In this document: positions 18,134 through 27,554 of the stretch, in pieces
Layout: each line of letters opens with the position of its first letter
Position numbering within the stretch: the first letter of the stretch is position 1
From: Bin87 sp965208015
GTDB lineage: Bacteria; Chloroflexota; Dehalococcoidia; Lucifugimonadales; UBA3495
Assembly: GCA_965208015.1 (NCBI GenBank)
Contig: OZ242308.1
Location: forward strand, 1,178,001 to 1,242,000
Direction: 5' to 3'
DNA length: 64,000 bases
Translations under genes and position numbers: made by a program
The notes under the pieces: model-generated
Told to the model about the DNA's origin: nothing
Database searches by the model: none
The model's input: the letters and a program-made list of their open reading frames with translations, nothing else

Positions 18134-21100
18134 GTGAGGCCCCCTGCTTTCGCGCCGTTTCTGCGTGGCTGGCCGCTATTCGGCCTGGCGACTCTGCTCG
18201 TCGTCCTCGTAACCGCCCTGCTGCTCGGACCCGGCGCCGCGCTGAGCCAGGGCGGACCGTCGGTGTCCGGGGTAGCCGTATCGTCGAATCCCGCGTCCGG
18301 CGACACCTACATCTCCGGCAATACCATCCGGGTGACGCTGACCTTCAGCGAGGCAGTGGACGTGACCGGCAGTCCACGCCTCAAGATCGACATGGACCCG
18401 GCGGAGTGGGGCGAGAAGCAGGCCGGCTACGAGAGTGGCAGCGGCACGGCCACACTGACCTTCGCCCACACGGTGGTGGAACCCAACGTATCCACCCAAG
18501 GCATCGGGGTGCTGGCGAACACCCTGGAACTGAACGGCGGCACCATCCGGTCGGCGGCCTCGGATACCGATGCCGACCTGTCCCACACCGGGTTGGCCCA
18601 CGACGCCGGCCACCGGGTGAACTGGCGGCTGTCATCCTCGGAGGTCCCGTGGGTGATCGGTACGGCGGTTTCGTCCGCGCCCGCGTCGGGCGATACCTAC
18701 GGGCCGGACGAGACCATCCGGGTGACGCTCACCTTCAACGAGGCGGTGGACGTGACCGGTAAGCCACGCCTCAAGATCGACATGGACCCGGCGGAGTGGG
18801 GCGAGAAGGAGGCGGCCTACCAGAGCGGCAGCGGCACGGCCGCGCTCACCTTTACCCATACGGTGGTGGAACCCAACGTATCCACCCAGGGCATCGCCGT
18901 GCTGGCCGACACCCTGGACCTCAATGGCGGCTCCATCAAGTCGGCCTCGTCGCAGACCAACGCCGACCTGTCCCACGGCGGGCTGCCCCACGAACCTGGC
19001 CACAAGGTTGACTGGCAGCAGTCGTCGCCGGAGCCGACGGAGGAACCCACGCCCACGCCGGAACCGACGCCTGAGCCTACGCCGGAACCGGCCCCATCGG
19101 TGTCCGCAGTGGCGATAACATCCAACGCGCGAGACGACGATACCTACGCCAAGGACGACGTGATCCGGATCACGCTCACCTTCAGCGAGGCGGTGGACGT
19201 GACCGGTTCCCCCAAGTTGAAGATCGACATGGACCCGGCGGAGTGGGGCGAGAAGTCGGCGGCCTATCAGGGTGGCAGCGGCACAACCGCGATCACCTTC
19301 GCCCACACGGTGGTGGAACCCAACGTCTCCACCCAGGGCATCGCCGTGCTGGCCAACACCCTGGAGCTGAGCGGCGGCTCCATCAAGTCGGCCTCGTCGC
19401 AGGCGGACGCCGCCCTGTCCCACGCCGGGCTCGCCCACGACCCCGACCACAAGGTTGACTGGCAGCAGTCGTCTCCGGATCCAACCCCGACACCGACACC
19501 GGAACCCACGCCCACGCCGGAGCCTACACCCGAACCCACGCCGGAACCGACCCCGGATCCCACCCCTGAACCGGAAGAAGGCGTTCCGGGCAGCCCGGCC
19601 AGCCTCGCGGTCAGCGCCACGGCGGGCCAACTGGACCTCTCGGCGACGTGGGACGCCTTGGACGGCGCAGACTCCTACCGGCTGTCCTGGCGACAGGCCG
19701 ACGGGGATTTCGAGGCGGCCAACGTTGCCAGCGTCACCGCCGCCCGGGCCGACATCACCGTGTCCGGCTACGGCCGGTGGGTGGTGCGGCTGGAGGGTTG
19801 CAACGACGCCGGCTGCGGTCCCGGCGTGGACCGTGCCGTGGGCATCGCGCCGGGCAGTCCGGCCAACTTCGCGGTCAGTGCCACGGCGGGCCAACTGGCC
19901 CTGTCGGCGACCTGGGACGCCCCGGACGGCGCAGACTTCCACAAGCTGTCCTGGCGTCCGGCCGACGGTACTTTCCAGACGGCCAACGTTGGCGTTGTAG
20001 CCGCCGCCGGGGCCGGCTTCGCCGTGTCGGGGTACGGTGAGTGGGTGGTCCAGGCAGAGGGCTGCAACGACGCCGGCTGCGGGCCGGCCGTCACCCGGCA
20101 GATCGAGGTGGAATCTCCGCCCGAACCCGGCCCGCTGCACGTGGCCGTCACCGCCAGCCCGGCCATGCCCCAGGTGAGCGAGGCCGTGAGCCTGGACGCG
20201 GTCATCACCAACCCCCCGCCAGGAGAGACCCCGTCGTACAACTGGGAGATCGACTTTGACGGCAGCTGGTATTCCTACGGAAGCAAGTCAACCTTCCGGT
20301 TCATCGCCATCAAGCAGGAATCCCGGCCGTTCCGGGTCACGGTGTCCTACGACAACGGGGATTCGTTCACTTCGGCCCCCCTGACCGTTACGTGGTCCAA
20401 TGCCGACAACCACGCCCCGGTGGTCAACACCCAGGCCGCGAAGTACGCCGGGTTCACCAACCAGCAGAATGCGCCCCGGGGCATCCTGGTCAGCAAGTCC
20501 TTCGCCGGCCTCTTCACCGACCCCGACGGCGACAACCTGACCTACTCCGTGGCCCTGGCCAGCGACAACGGCCGGTTGGTGGAGGAACTGACCATCGGCG
20601 ACTTTGGCCACAGCGACGAGCAGGCGGCGCAAAGCGGTTACCCCCTTGATAAGGTGCTGAGGGTATTCTTCCTGGCGGAGGCGGAGGCCGACTGGAAGGC
20701 CCTGAGCCCGCGGCCGCCGGACCGGCCGGTGGCTACGGTCACGCTGACGGCCACCGACCCGGACGGGCTGTCGGCGTCGCTGGATGGGGACTTCCTGGTC
20801 CGGTGGGCGAGCTATCCGGAGGTGGTAAAGGCCGTGGCCAGCCAGCAGGCCATCGCGCTGACCTTTGACCTGGCGATGGATGCTGCGCCGGGGCCGGCGC
20901 CGGAGCAGTTCACGGTGAACGTGGTCAACGCCGACGGGACTGCGGGAACGGCGGCGGTGAGCAGTGTGTCGGTGAACGGGAAGGTGGTAACGCTGGCGCT
21001 GGCCTCGGAGTTGGAGGCGGGGCAGACCGTCACCCTGGACTACGTCTACAGCTGGTCCCGCCACGGCGACGCCTCCCTGCAGCGTGCTGGCGGGGGCGAC

Positions 21101-24100
21101 CCCGCCCCCGGCTTCAGCCGCCAGGCCGTTGACCTATCGCAACTGGAGCCTCCGGGCGCGGTGGCGAACCTGGCGGTCGGCGCCGGTCAGAAGGGGTTGG
21201 AGTTGTCGGCGACGTGGGACGCGGTGGCGGGCGCGACCTCCTACAAGCTGCGCTGGCGGCAGTCCGGCGGGGAGTTCCAGGCGGCCAACGCCATGACGGC
21301 CTCGGAAACCGAGGCGGCCATCACCGTCACGGCCTACGGCCAATGGGAGGTGCGGCTGCAAGCCTGCAACGACACCGGCTGCGGGCCGGAAGCCAGCCAG
21401 GCGGTGGAGGTTGCGGCGCCGGTCAACAGCCTGAGCCTGTCCCCGGCCCGCCTCGCCGACGCCGCAGCCCCGCCCGAGCGCGTCACCGCGTCGTGGGCTC
21501 CGGTGCCGGGCGCGGCCTCCTACCAACTGCGCTGGCGGCGCTCCGGGGCGGCTGCCCCCTCCGGAGCATCCGCCGGAGCATCGGGCGCATCGGGCAGCGG
21601 CCCGGGGGCCAGCGCCCAGGAGTGGCACAATCTCAACCCCGCCGGAGCATCGGGCGCGTCCGGCGGCGGCCCGGGGGCGAACACCCGGCAGTGGAACAAC
21701 CTCAACGTACCCGGCGACCTGACCAGCGCCGACTTCAACGTGGACGGCGCCGGCGAGTTCGAGGTGAGGCTGGATGTGTACGACGACGACGAAGAGTTCA
21801 TCACGGCCTACCACGGCCATGTGGACATCCGGGTGACGGCGCGGCTCAACGCGGTCATCTCCCGCGTCCATGATCACCAGTCTCTGGGTTGCCAGGCCAG
21901 GACAATTGACGGCTTCCAGGTCGTGTTCACCAACAACGCCATTGAATTGAGTTGGGATGACCCCGGCATCTCCGCCATCACCAAGTACCAGTTCCAGCGC
22001 GGGGAGGGAATGCTGGCGCTCTCGGGTAGGGAAACCGGCTGGACGGACATTCCGAACAGCAACGCCGGGACCACTTCGCACACGCTGACCGGCCTTACCA
22101 TGAACAAGACCTACGGAGTGTGGATACAGGCGGTGGCGGGCGACCGGTACTACTGCCTCGGAGATTATGCCTGGGTCACCCCCTTCGACGTGAACCTTCC
22201 CCTGATCACCGGATTCGAGGCCTTCCACGGCCTGTACAACCGGAAGGGCGACCAGTTGACCCTGATCTGGGACGATCCAGGCGACAACAGTCTCGACTAT
22301 GAGTTGTCGTACTACGGGGTCCTGCCCCACTGGAGGGACTCCGGCAGCATGGCTGCCATTACCGGCAGCACGTTCAGCGGAGGATGGAGAAGCATCGGGA
22401 GCGTCGACAGCGGAGACATCGAGCCGTGGTTGGACGGCCAGATATATACCATCATCGAGGGCCTCTCCTGCGAGATCTACTACTTCAATCTATCCCTGCG
22501 GCCAACGCAGCGCGGCAGCATCGGCCCCAAGGTGGACTACAACTACGTCTACATGGGCTGGCACGGGGATCAATACAACGACACGTGGACGGACCAACCA
22601 GGCTCCGACAGCTGCATGGCGGGCTGGGGCGGCGACGACACGCTGTACGGCGACTGGGGCGACGACATCCTGAAGGGCGGGAGCGGCGACGACGTTCTCA
22701 ACGGCGGTGAGGGCAACGACACTCTGCACGGCGGCCCCGGGGCCGACACCCTGAACGGCGGCCCCGGGATGGACACCGCATACTACGGCGGGACCCCGGG
22801 TTCGGTGACCATCCGATACAACAGCGACGGGACGATTACCGTCAGCGGCGGCGTGGCTGAAGGCGACACCCTCGTCGGCATTGAGCGCATCGCCGGTCCG
22901 GGCGCCAGGGGGCACTTCCGGGGCACCCCCGGCGACGACACCCTGACCGGGTCCGCTGGCGACGACTACCTCGAGGGATTCGGCGGCGCCGATGCGCTGG
23001 ACGGCCGCGAGGGCAACGACATCGCCGGCTACTCAACCTCCAACGCCGCCGTGACGGTCAGCCTGGCCGCCGGAGCAACCGGCAGCGGCGGCCACGCCCA
23101 GGGCGACACCCTCGCCAACATCGAGAACCTCGAGGGCTCGGACCACGACGACTCCCTCACCGGCGACGCTCAGAAGAACGTCATCCGGGGCGGCCCCGGC
23201 GATGACGAGCTGTATGGAATGGCCGGTGACGACGAGCTCTACGGAATGGCCGGCAACGACTACCTGGAGGGCGGGGCCGGCGGCGACGCGCTGGACGGCG
23301 GCGAGGGCAACGACATCGCGAGCTACTCGGCTTCCACCGCTGCGGTGTCGGTCAACCTGTCCGCCGGGACCACCAGCGGCGGCCACGCCCAGGGCGACAC
23401 CTTCACCAGCATCGAGAATCTCACCGGCTCGGACCATGACGACACCCTTGTCGGCGACACAGGGAACAACGTCCTCCGAGGCGGCGCCGGCGCCGACGCG
23501 CTGGAGGGTGCCAGCTTCGCTGCCATCCATCTTTTCCAGAGCGGCAACGACACCGCCGACTACTCCGGCTCCCCCAGTGGGGTGACGGTTGCACTCCCAT
23601 ATGATGGCACGTTCGATGGTCGTACAGCGACAAGCACCGGCAGAGGCGGCCACGCTGAAGGCGACACCCTACGGGGCATCCAAGTCCTCATCGGGTCGGA
23701 CCATGACGACACCCTCACCGGCGACTACTTTGGTAACAGCCTCCGGGGCGGGGCCGGCGACGACACGCTGAGCGGCGGCGTCGCCAACGACACCCTGGAG
23801 GGCGGCGCTGGCGCCGACACCCTGAACGGCGGCAGCAATAACGACACCGCCGACTACTCGGCCTCCACCGCTGCGGTGTCGGTCAACCTGGCCACCGGGA
23901 CCGGCAGCGGCGGCCACGCCCAGGGCGACACCCTCGCCAACATCGAGAACCTCACCGGCTCGGACCATGACGACACCTTCACCGGCAACCGGCGGAGCAA
24001 CGTCCTCCGGGGCGGTGAAGGCAGCGACACCGTGAGCTACTCGGCTTCCACCGCTGCGGTGTCGGTCAACCTGACCGCCGGGACCGGCAGCGGCGGCCAC

Positions 24101-27013
24101 GCCCAGGGCGACACCCTCACCGGCATCGAGAACCTCACCGGCTCGGACCATGACGACACCCTCGTCGGCGATACGGGGAACAACGTCCTCGAGGGCGGCA
24201 AAGGCAACGACACCGTGAGCTACTCGGCTTCCACCGCCGGGGTGACGGTCAGCCTGGCCGCCGGAACCACCGGCAGCGGCGGCCACGCCGAAGGCGACAC
24301 CCTCACCGGCATCGAGAACCTCACCGGCTCGGACCATGCCGACACCCTCACCGGCGATACGGGGAATAACGTCCTGGAGGGCGGGGCCGGCGGCGACGCG
24401 CTGGACGGCGGCGAGGGCAACGACATCGCGAGCTACTCGGCTTCCACCGCTGCGGTGTCGGTCAACCTGTCCGCCGGGACCACCAGCGGCGGCCACGCCC
24501 AGGGTGACACCTTCACCAGCATCGAGAATCTCACCGGCTCGGACCATGACGACACCCTTGTCGGCGACACAGGGAACAACGTCCTCCGGGGCGGCGCCGG
24601 CGCCGACGCGCTGGAGGGTGCCAGCTTCGCTGCCATCCATCTTTTCCAGAGCGGCAACGACACCGCCGACTACTCCGGCTCCCCCAGTGGGGTGACGGTT
24701 GCACTCCCATATGATGGCACGTTCGATGGTCGTACAGCGACAAGCACCGGCAGAGGCGGCCACGCTGAAGGCGACACCCTACGGGGCATCCAAGTCCTCA
24801 TCGGGTCGGACCATGACGACACCCTCACCGGCGACTACTTTGGTAACAGCCTCCGGGGCGGGGCCGGCGACGACACGCTGAGCGGCGGCGTCGCCAACGA
24901 CACCCTGGAGGGCGGCGCTGGCGCCGACACCCTGAACGGCGGCAGCAATAACGACACCGCCGACTACTCGGCCTCCACCGCTGCGGTGTCGGTCAACCTG
25001 GCCACCGGGACCGGCAGCGGCGGCCACGCCCAGGGCGACACCCTCGCCAACATCGAGAACCTCACCGGCTCGGACCATGACGACACCTTCACCGGCAACC
25101 GGCGGAGCAACGTCCTCCGGGGCGGTGAAGGCAGCGACACCGTGAGCTACTCGGCTTCCACCGCTGCGGTGTCGGTCAACCTGACCGCCGGGACCGGCAG
25201 CGGCGGCCACGCCCAGGGCGACACCCTCACCGGCATCGAGAACCTCACCGGCTCGGACCATGACGACACCCTCGTCGGCGATACGGGGAACAACGTCCTC
25301 GAGGGCGGCAAAGGCAACGACACCCTGACCGGCGGCGCCGGCGCCGACACGCTGAAGGGTGGTGAAGGCACTGACATCGCCGACTACAGCGACACCTCCC
25401 AGACGGTGACTATCTTCCTGAAAACTCCAGCCAACAACACCGGCTACGCCCAGGGAGACACTTACACCAGCATCGAAGTCATCAGCGGCTCCTCCGCCGC
25501 CGACACCCTCTCCGGCGACGACAATGCCAACATCTTCCGGGGCCAAGCCGGCAGCGACACGCTGAACGGCCACGGTGGCAACGACACCCTGGAAGGCGGC
25601 ACTGGCAACGACGCGCTACGCGGCAACGCCGGCAGCGACATCCTGGAAGGCGGCGCGGGCAATGACACCCTGACCGGCGGGGCGGGCAACGACACCCTGA
25701 CCGGCGGGGCGGGCAACGACACCCTGACCGGCGGTAGCGACAGAGATGAGTTCATCTTCAACGCCGGCTTCGGGACGGACACCATCTCGGACTACACCCT
25801 GGGCGCCAGCAAGGACGCCAGCGAGAGGATTTACCTGTGCATGGGGACCGCGTCGAACAAGCCCACCCACACCGGCGCCGACAGCGGTTCCGACCGCGTC
25901 ATCACCGTCACCTTCAACAGCGCCACGGCGGGCACCATCACACTGAAGGGGATTACCAGCAGTTCGACCAACTTCGCCAACCTGAACATCCAGATATTCC
26001 CGGCCAACAGCGACGGAACCTGCGAGAGCCTGGTCCCCCAGGAGCCTGGTCCGGACCAATTGCAAGTCTGGTTCATCGACAATACTCCCCATCAGACGGG
26101 TACCCGGATCTTCTATAACACCGGTATGAGCGAAGTGGGTAGCGCGGTTTGCCAAATGCTCGATGGCAGCACCGCCAACTCGCTCAACTGCCCGAAGGAC
26201 ACCCTGGTCCACATCGTAATCCCGAGTGCGCACCGGGACACCGGCGATAAGATCCCGGTTTGGATTACGGCTACAGCGGACGGCAAGACGCGCGTCAGCG
26301 AGAGGCAAGAGTTCGTGGTCGGCGGCCCCCGGCCGCCCCCCTCGGTGTGGGTCTCCGGCGGCAATGGCAAGCTGCTGGTGGGATGGGAGGCGTCGTCACA
26401 CGCGGTTACCGGCGAGATCAACGCCTACATCGTGCAGCTTCGAAAGTACAATCGAGACGGGACCTTGCCCGCCTGGACCGCCACGACGGACGTAACGACC
26501 ACCGTGAAGGCCGCCAGCGCCCGGGAGCACACCTACACCGGTCTCGCCAACGGGACCTGGCAGGTCCGGGTCCGGGCCAGGAACAACAACAACGATAACG
26601 ACAATAGCACCCACATATTGGGAACCACCTCCGAGGTGCGGGTCGTTACGCTGGCCCCGGCCAACAGCAACACGCCGGGCGCGCCGACCAGCGGTGCAGT
26701 CACCGCGGGCAGCGGGTCTCTGGTGGTGGCGTGGCAGCCGCCGACCTCCGACACCGGCTCACTGGTGCACGGCTACACCGTGCGGCACAAGGTCAGCGGC
26801 GCCGACGACAGCACCTACGTCGAGACCACCGTGCATCCTCGCCGCGTCAAGCAAGATTGCACCAAAGCCTGCAAGAACCCCAGAAGTGTGGAAATCAGCG
26901 GGCTCACCGCCGGCACCCGGTACGTGGTGCAGGTCAAGTCCCTCAACATCAATGGCGCCAGCGCCTGGGTCACCATCGGCACTACCCACACGCCCAACTC
27001 GCCAACACCATAG
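18134..27013 (+). CDS. Giant secreted RTX-repeat protein 4 (2959 aa)
   Basis: Starts with GTG (GGAGGTGA leader) and a signal peptide (about 1-37, LATLLVVLVTALLLG). Modules: three ~125-aa repeats (about 42-447) with PTPEPTPEP linkers, two Fn3-like modules (about 488-665), PKD-like (about 669-757), cadherin-like (about 760-900), SwmB-like, and four Fn3-like modules with a Gly/Ala/Ser linker (to about 1480). Then come hemolysin-type calcium-binding repeats (about 1493-2535, many GGxGxDxL nonapeptides such as GGAGNDTLT) alternating with ~70-aa units containing DYSASTAAVSVNL and IENLTGSDHDDT. An Ig-like and two Fn3-like modules close the protein. RTX repeats bind Ca2+ and fold outside the cell (family knowledge). 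Type I RTX proteins normally lack an N-terminal signal and end in an export signal; here the order is reversed, which suggests Sec export. No protease or lipase motif is seen. Confidence 0.87.
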   Translation: MRPPAFAPFLRGWPLFGLATLLVVLVTALLLGPGAALSQGGPSVSGVAVSSNPASGDTYISGNTIRVTLTFSEAVDVTGSPRLKIDMDPAEWGEKQAGYESGSGTATLTFAHTVVEPNVSTQGIGVLANTLELNGGTIRSAASDTDADLSHTGLAHDAGHRVNWRLSSSEVPWVIGTAVSSAPASGDTYGPDETIRVTLTFNEAVDVTGKPRLKIDMDPAEWGEKEAAYQSGSGTAALTFTHTVVEPNVSTQGIAVLADTLDLNGGSIKSASSQTNADLSHGGLPHEPGHKVDWQQSSPEPTEEPTPTPEPTPEPTPEPAPSVSAVAITSNARDDDTYAKDDVIRITLTFSEAVDVTGSPKLKIDMDPAEWGEKSAAYQGGSGTTAITFAHTVVEPNVSTQGIAVLANTLELSGGSIKSASSQADAALSHAGLAHDPDHKVDWQQSSPDPTPTPTPEPTPTPEPTPEPTPEPTPDPTPEPEEGVPGSPASLAVSATAGQLDLSATWDALDGADSYRLSWRQADGDFEAANVASVTAARADITVSGYGRWVVRLEGCNDAGCGPGVDRAVGIAPGSPANFAVSATAGQLALSATWDAPDGADFHKLSWRPADGTFQTANVGVVAAAGAGFAVSGYGEWVVQAEGCNDAGCGPAVTRQIEVESPPEPGPLHVAVTASPAMPQVSEAVSLDAVITNPPPGETPSYNWEIDFDGSWYSYGSKSTFRFIAIKQESRPFRVTVSYDNGDSFTSAPLTVTWSNADNHAPVVNTQAAKYAGFTNQQNAPRGILVSKSFAGLFTDPDGDNLTYSVALASDNGRLVEELTIGDFGHSDEQAAQSGYPLDKVLRVFFLAEAEADWKALSPRPPDRPVATVTLTATDPDGLSASLDGDFLVRWASYPEVVKAVASQQAIALTFDLAMDAAPGPAPEQFTVNVVNADGTAGTAAVSSVSVNGKVVTLALASELEAGQTVTLDYVYSWSRHGDASLQRAGGGDPAPGFSRQAVDLSQLEPPGAVANLAVGAGQKGLELSATWDAVAGATSYKLRWRQSGGEFQAANAMTASETEAAITVTAYGQWEVRLQACNDTGCGPEASQAVEVAAPVNSLSLSPARLADAAAPPERVTASWAPVPGAASYQLRWRRSGAAAPSGASAGASGASGSGPGASAQEWHNLNPAGASGASGGGPGANTRQWNNLNVPGDLTSADFNVDGAGEFEVRLDVYDDDEEFITAYHGHVDIRVTARLNAVISRVHDHQSLGCQARTIDGFQVVFTNNAIELSWDDPGISAITKYQFQRGEGMLALSGRETGWTDIPNSNAGTTSHTLTGLTMNKTYGVWIQAVAGDRYYCLGDYAWVTPFDVNLPLITGFEAFHGLYNRKGDQLTLIWDDPGDNSLDYELSYYGVLPHWRDSGSMAAITGSTFSGGWRSIGSVDSGDIEPWLDGQIYTIIEGLSCEIYYFNLSLRPTQRGSIGPKVDYNYVYMGWHGDQYNDTWTDQPGSDSCMAGWGGDDTLYGDWGDDILKGGSGDDVLNGGEGNDTLHGGPGADTLNGGPGMDTAYYGGTPGSVTIRYNSDGTITVSGGVAEGDTLVGIERIAGPGARGHFRGTPGDDTLTGSAGDDYLEGFGGADALDGREGNDIAGYSTSNAAVTVSLAAGATGSGGHAQGDTLANIENLEGSDHDDSLTGDAQKNVIRGGPGDDELYGMAGDDELYGMAGNDYLEGGAGGDALDGGEGNDIASYSASTAAVSVNLSAGTTSGGHAQGDTFTSIENLTGSDHDDTLVGDTGNNVLRGGAGADALEGASFAAIHLFQSGNDTADYSGSPSGVTVALPYDGTFDGRTATSTGRGGHAEGDTLRGIQVLIGSDHDDTLTGDYFGNSLRGGAGDDTLSGGVANDTLEGGAGADTLNGGSNNDTADYSASTAAVSVNLATGTGSGGHAQGDTLANIENLTGSDHDDTFTGNRRSNVLRGGEGSDTVSYSASTAAVSVNLTAGTGSGGHAQGDTLTGIENLTGSDHDDTLVGDTGNNVLEGGKGNDTVSYSASTAGVTVSLAAGTTGSGGHAEGDTLTGIENLTGSDHADTLTGDTGNNVLEGGAGGDALDGGEGNDIASYSASTAAVSVNLSAGTTSGGHAQGDTFTSIENLTGSDHDDTLVGDTGNNVLRGGAGADALEGASFAAIHLFQSGNDTADYSGSPSGVTVALPYDGTFDGRTATSTGRGGHAEGDTLRGIQVLIGSDHDDTLTGDYFGNSLRGGAGDDTLSGGVANDTLEGGAGADTLNGGSNNDTADYSASTAAVSVNLATGTGSGGHAQGDTLANIENLTGSDHDDTFTGNRRSNVLRGGEGSDTVSYSASTAAVSVNLTAGTGSGGHAQGDTLTGIENLTGSDHDDTLVGDTGNNVLEGGKGNDTLTGGAGADTLKGGEGTDIADYSDTSQTVTIFLKTPANNTGYAQGDTYTSIEVISGSSAADTLSGDDNANIFRGQAGSDTLNGHGGNDTLEGGTGNDALRGNAGSDILEGGAGNDTLTGGAGNDTLTGGAGNDTLTGGSDRDEFIFNAGFGTDTISDYTLGASKDASERIYLCMGTASNKPTHTGADSGSDRVITVTFNSATAGTITLKGITSSSTNFANLNIQIFPANSDGTCESLVPQEPGPDQLQVWFIDNTPHQTGTRIFYNTGMSEVGSAVCQMLDGSTANSLNCPKDTLVHIVIPSAHRDTGDKIPVWITATADGKTRVSERQEFVVGGPRPPPSVWVSGGNGKLLVGWEASSHAVTGEINAYIVQLRKYNRDGTLPAWTATTDVTTTVKAASAREHTYTGLANGTWQVRVRARNNNNDNDNSTHILGTTSEVRVVTLAPANSNTPGAPTSGAVTAGSGSLVVAWQPPTSDTGSLVHGYTVRHKVSGADDSTYVETTVHPRRVKQDCTKACKNPRSVEISGLTAGTRYVVQVKSLNINGASAWVTIGTTHTPNSPTP
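23263..24214 (+). repeat. Large direct repeat inside the RTX gene, copy 1
   Basis: A 952-base segment repeated at 24373-25324 (offset 1110). By eye only two substitutions separate the copies (near 23406 and 23478). The length and offset keep the reading frame, so 370 residues were added. It is far more alike than neighbouring RTX units, so the duplication is recent or homogenised. Confidence 0.9.
24373..25324 (+). repeat. Large direct repeat inside the RTX gene, copy 2
   Basis: Second copy of the 952-base segment. A 158-base partial RTX unit (24215-24372) separates the copies. Confidence 0.9.
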
Positions 27014-27116
27014 GCACAACCCAAGCGCCCAATCAGGGACGCCCGTCGGGCCGTGCCTGATGCAGGTGGGGCCGTGGTCGAAATGCAGCACCGGCGCTTG
27101 GAAGGAGGCACGCAGC

Positions 27117-27422
27117 ATGAGGAGCGGCTCCTCCGCGCCCCGGGTGTGGCTCAACCCTGTCGCCGTGTGGGAGCTTCTGGACCGGCTGGACATCTCCCAG
27201 AACCAACTGGCCCGGCGGGCGGGCATCTCTCCCGGCCACCTTTCCCTGCTGATGAACGGCAAGCGCAGCCCGGCCCCCGCCGTGAGGCGGCGGTTGATGC
27301 AAGCCCTGGGCGTGGAGGACTTTCACGTCCTGTTCGTCATGGAGCGTCCGGCTGGCGGTAGCGGAGGGCGGGCCACCACTCCCAAATGCAAAAAAGACGG
27401 CATACAGGGGCAATCGGAGTAG
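27117..27422 (+). CDS. XRE-family helix-turn-helix regulator
   Basis: A 101-aa protein. Residues about 13-70 form a Cro/C1-type helix-turn-helix (LLDRLDISQNQLARRAGIS, then HLSLLMNGKRSPAPAVRRRL), a DNA-binding fold typical of phage and plasmid regulators. The tail is short and basic. ATG 27117 has GAAGGAGG eight bases upstream. It sits at the junction between the giant-protein array and the element-like block, just before a phosphoribosyltransferase gene, with an inverted repeat and repeated CATACA words in the spacer that could be its operators (inference). Confidence 0.8.
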   Translation: MRSGSSAPRVWLNPVAVWELLDRLDISQNQLARRAGISPGHLSLLMNGKRSPAPAVRRRLMQALGVEDFHVLFVMERPAGGSGGRATTPKCKKDGIQGQSE

Positions 27423-27467
27423 GACGCCCGAAACCTCCGCGCCAACAAAAAAGACCCCATACATGAA
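27386..27467. repeat. Two copies of a ~20-base AAAAAAGAC..CATACA motif
   Basis: Around 27390-27406 and 27447-27463 the words AAAAAAGACGGCATACA and AAAAAAGACCCCATACA are nearly identical. The first overlaps the 3' end of the XRE gene. Looser copies lie at 28326-28399. They may be operators or iteron-like sites. Confidence 0.5.
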
Positions 27468-27479
27468 CCGGCCGGGGGA

Positions 27480-27500
27480 GTACGCCGAATAGCGGCGTAC
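27480..27500. promoter_or_regulatory. Perfect 8-bp inverted repeat upstream of the phosphoribosyltransferase gene
   Basis: GTACGCCG and CGGCGTAC flank a five-base spacer (AATAG), 54 bases before the ATG at 27555. It could be an operator for the neighbouring XRE protein or a leader hairpin. Confidence 0.45.
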
Positions 27501-27554
27501 CGCTGACCGCATTACAGCCGGGGTCACACAAGAGACCGTGCAGGAGCAGTATGG

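Noticed and set aside
22611..25740. Regular direct repeats that might suggest a CRISPR or satellite array
   Set aside because: The repeats keep frame and code for RTX nonapeptides (GGxGxDxL); spacing and divergence fit protein repeats.
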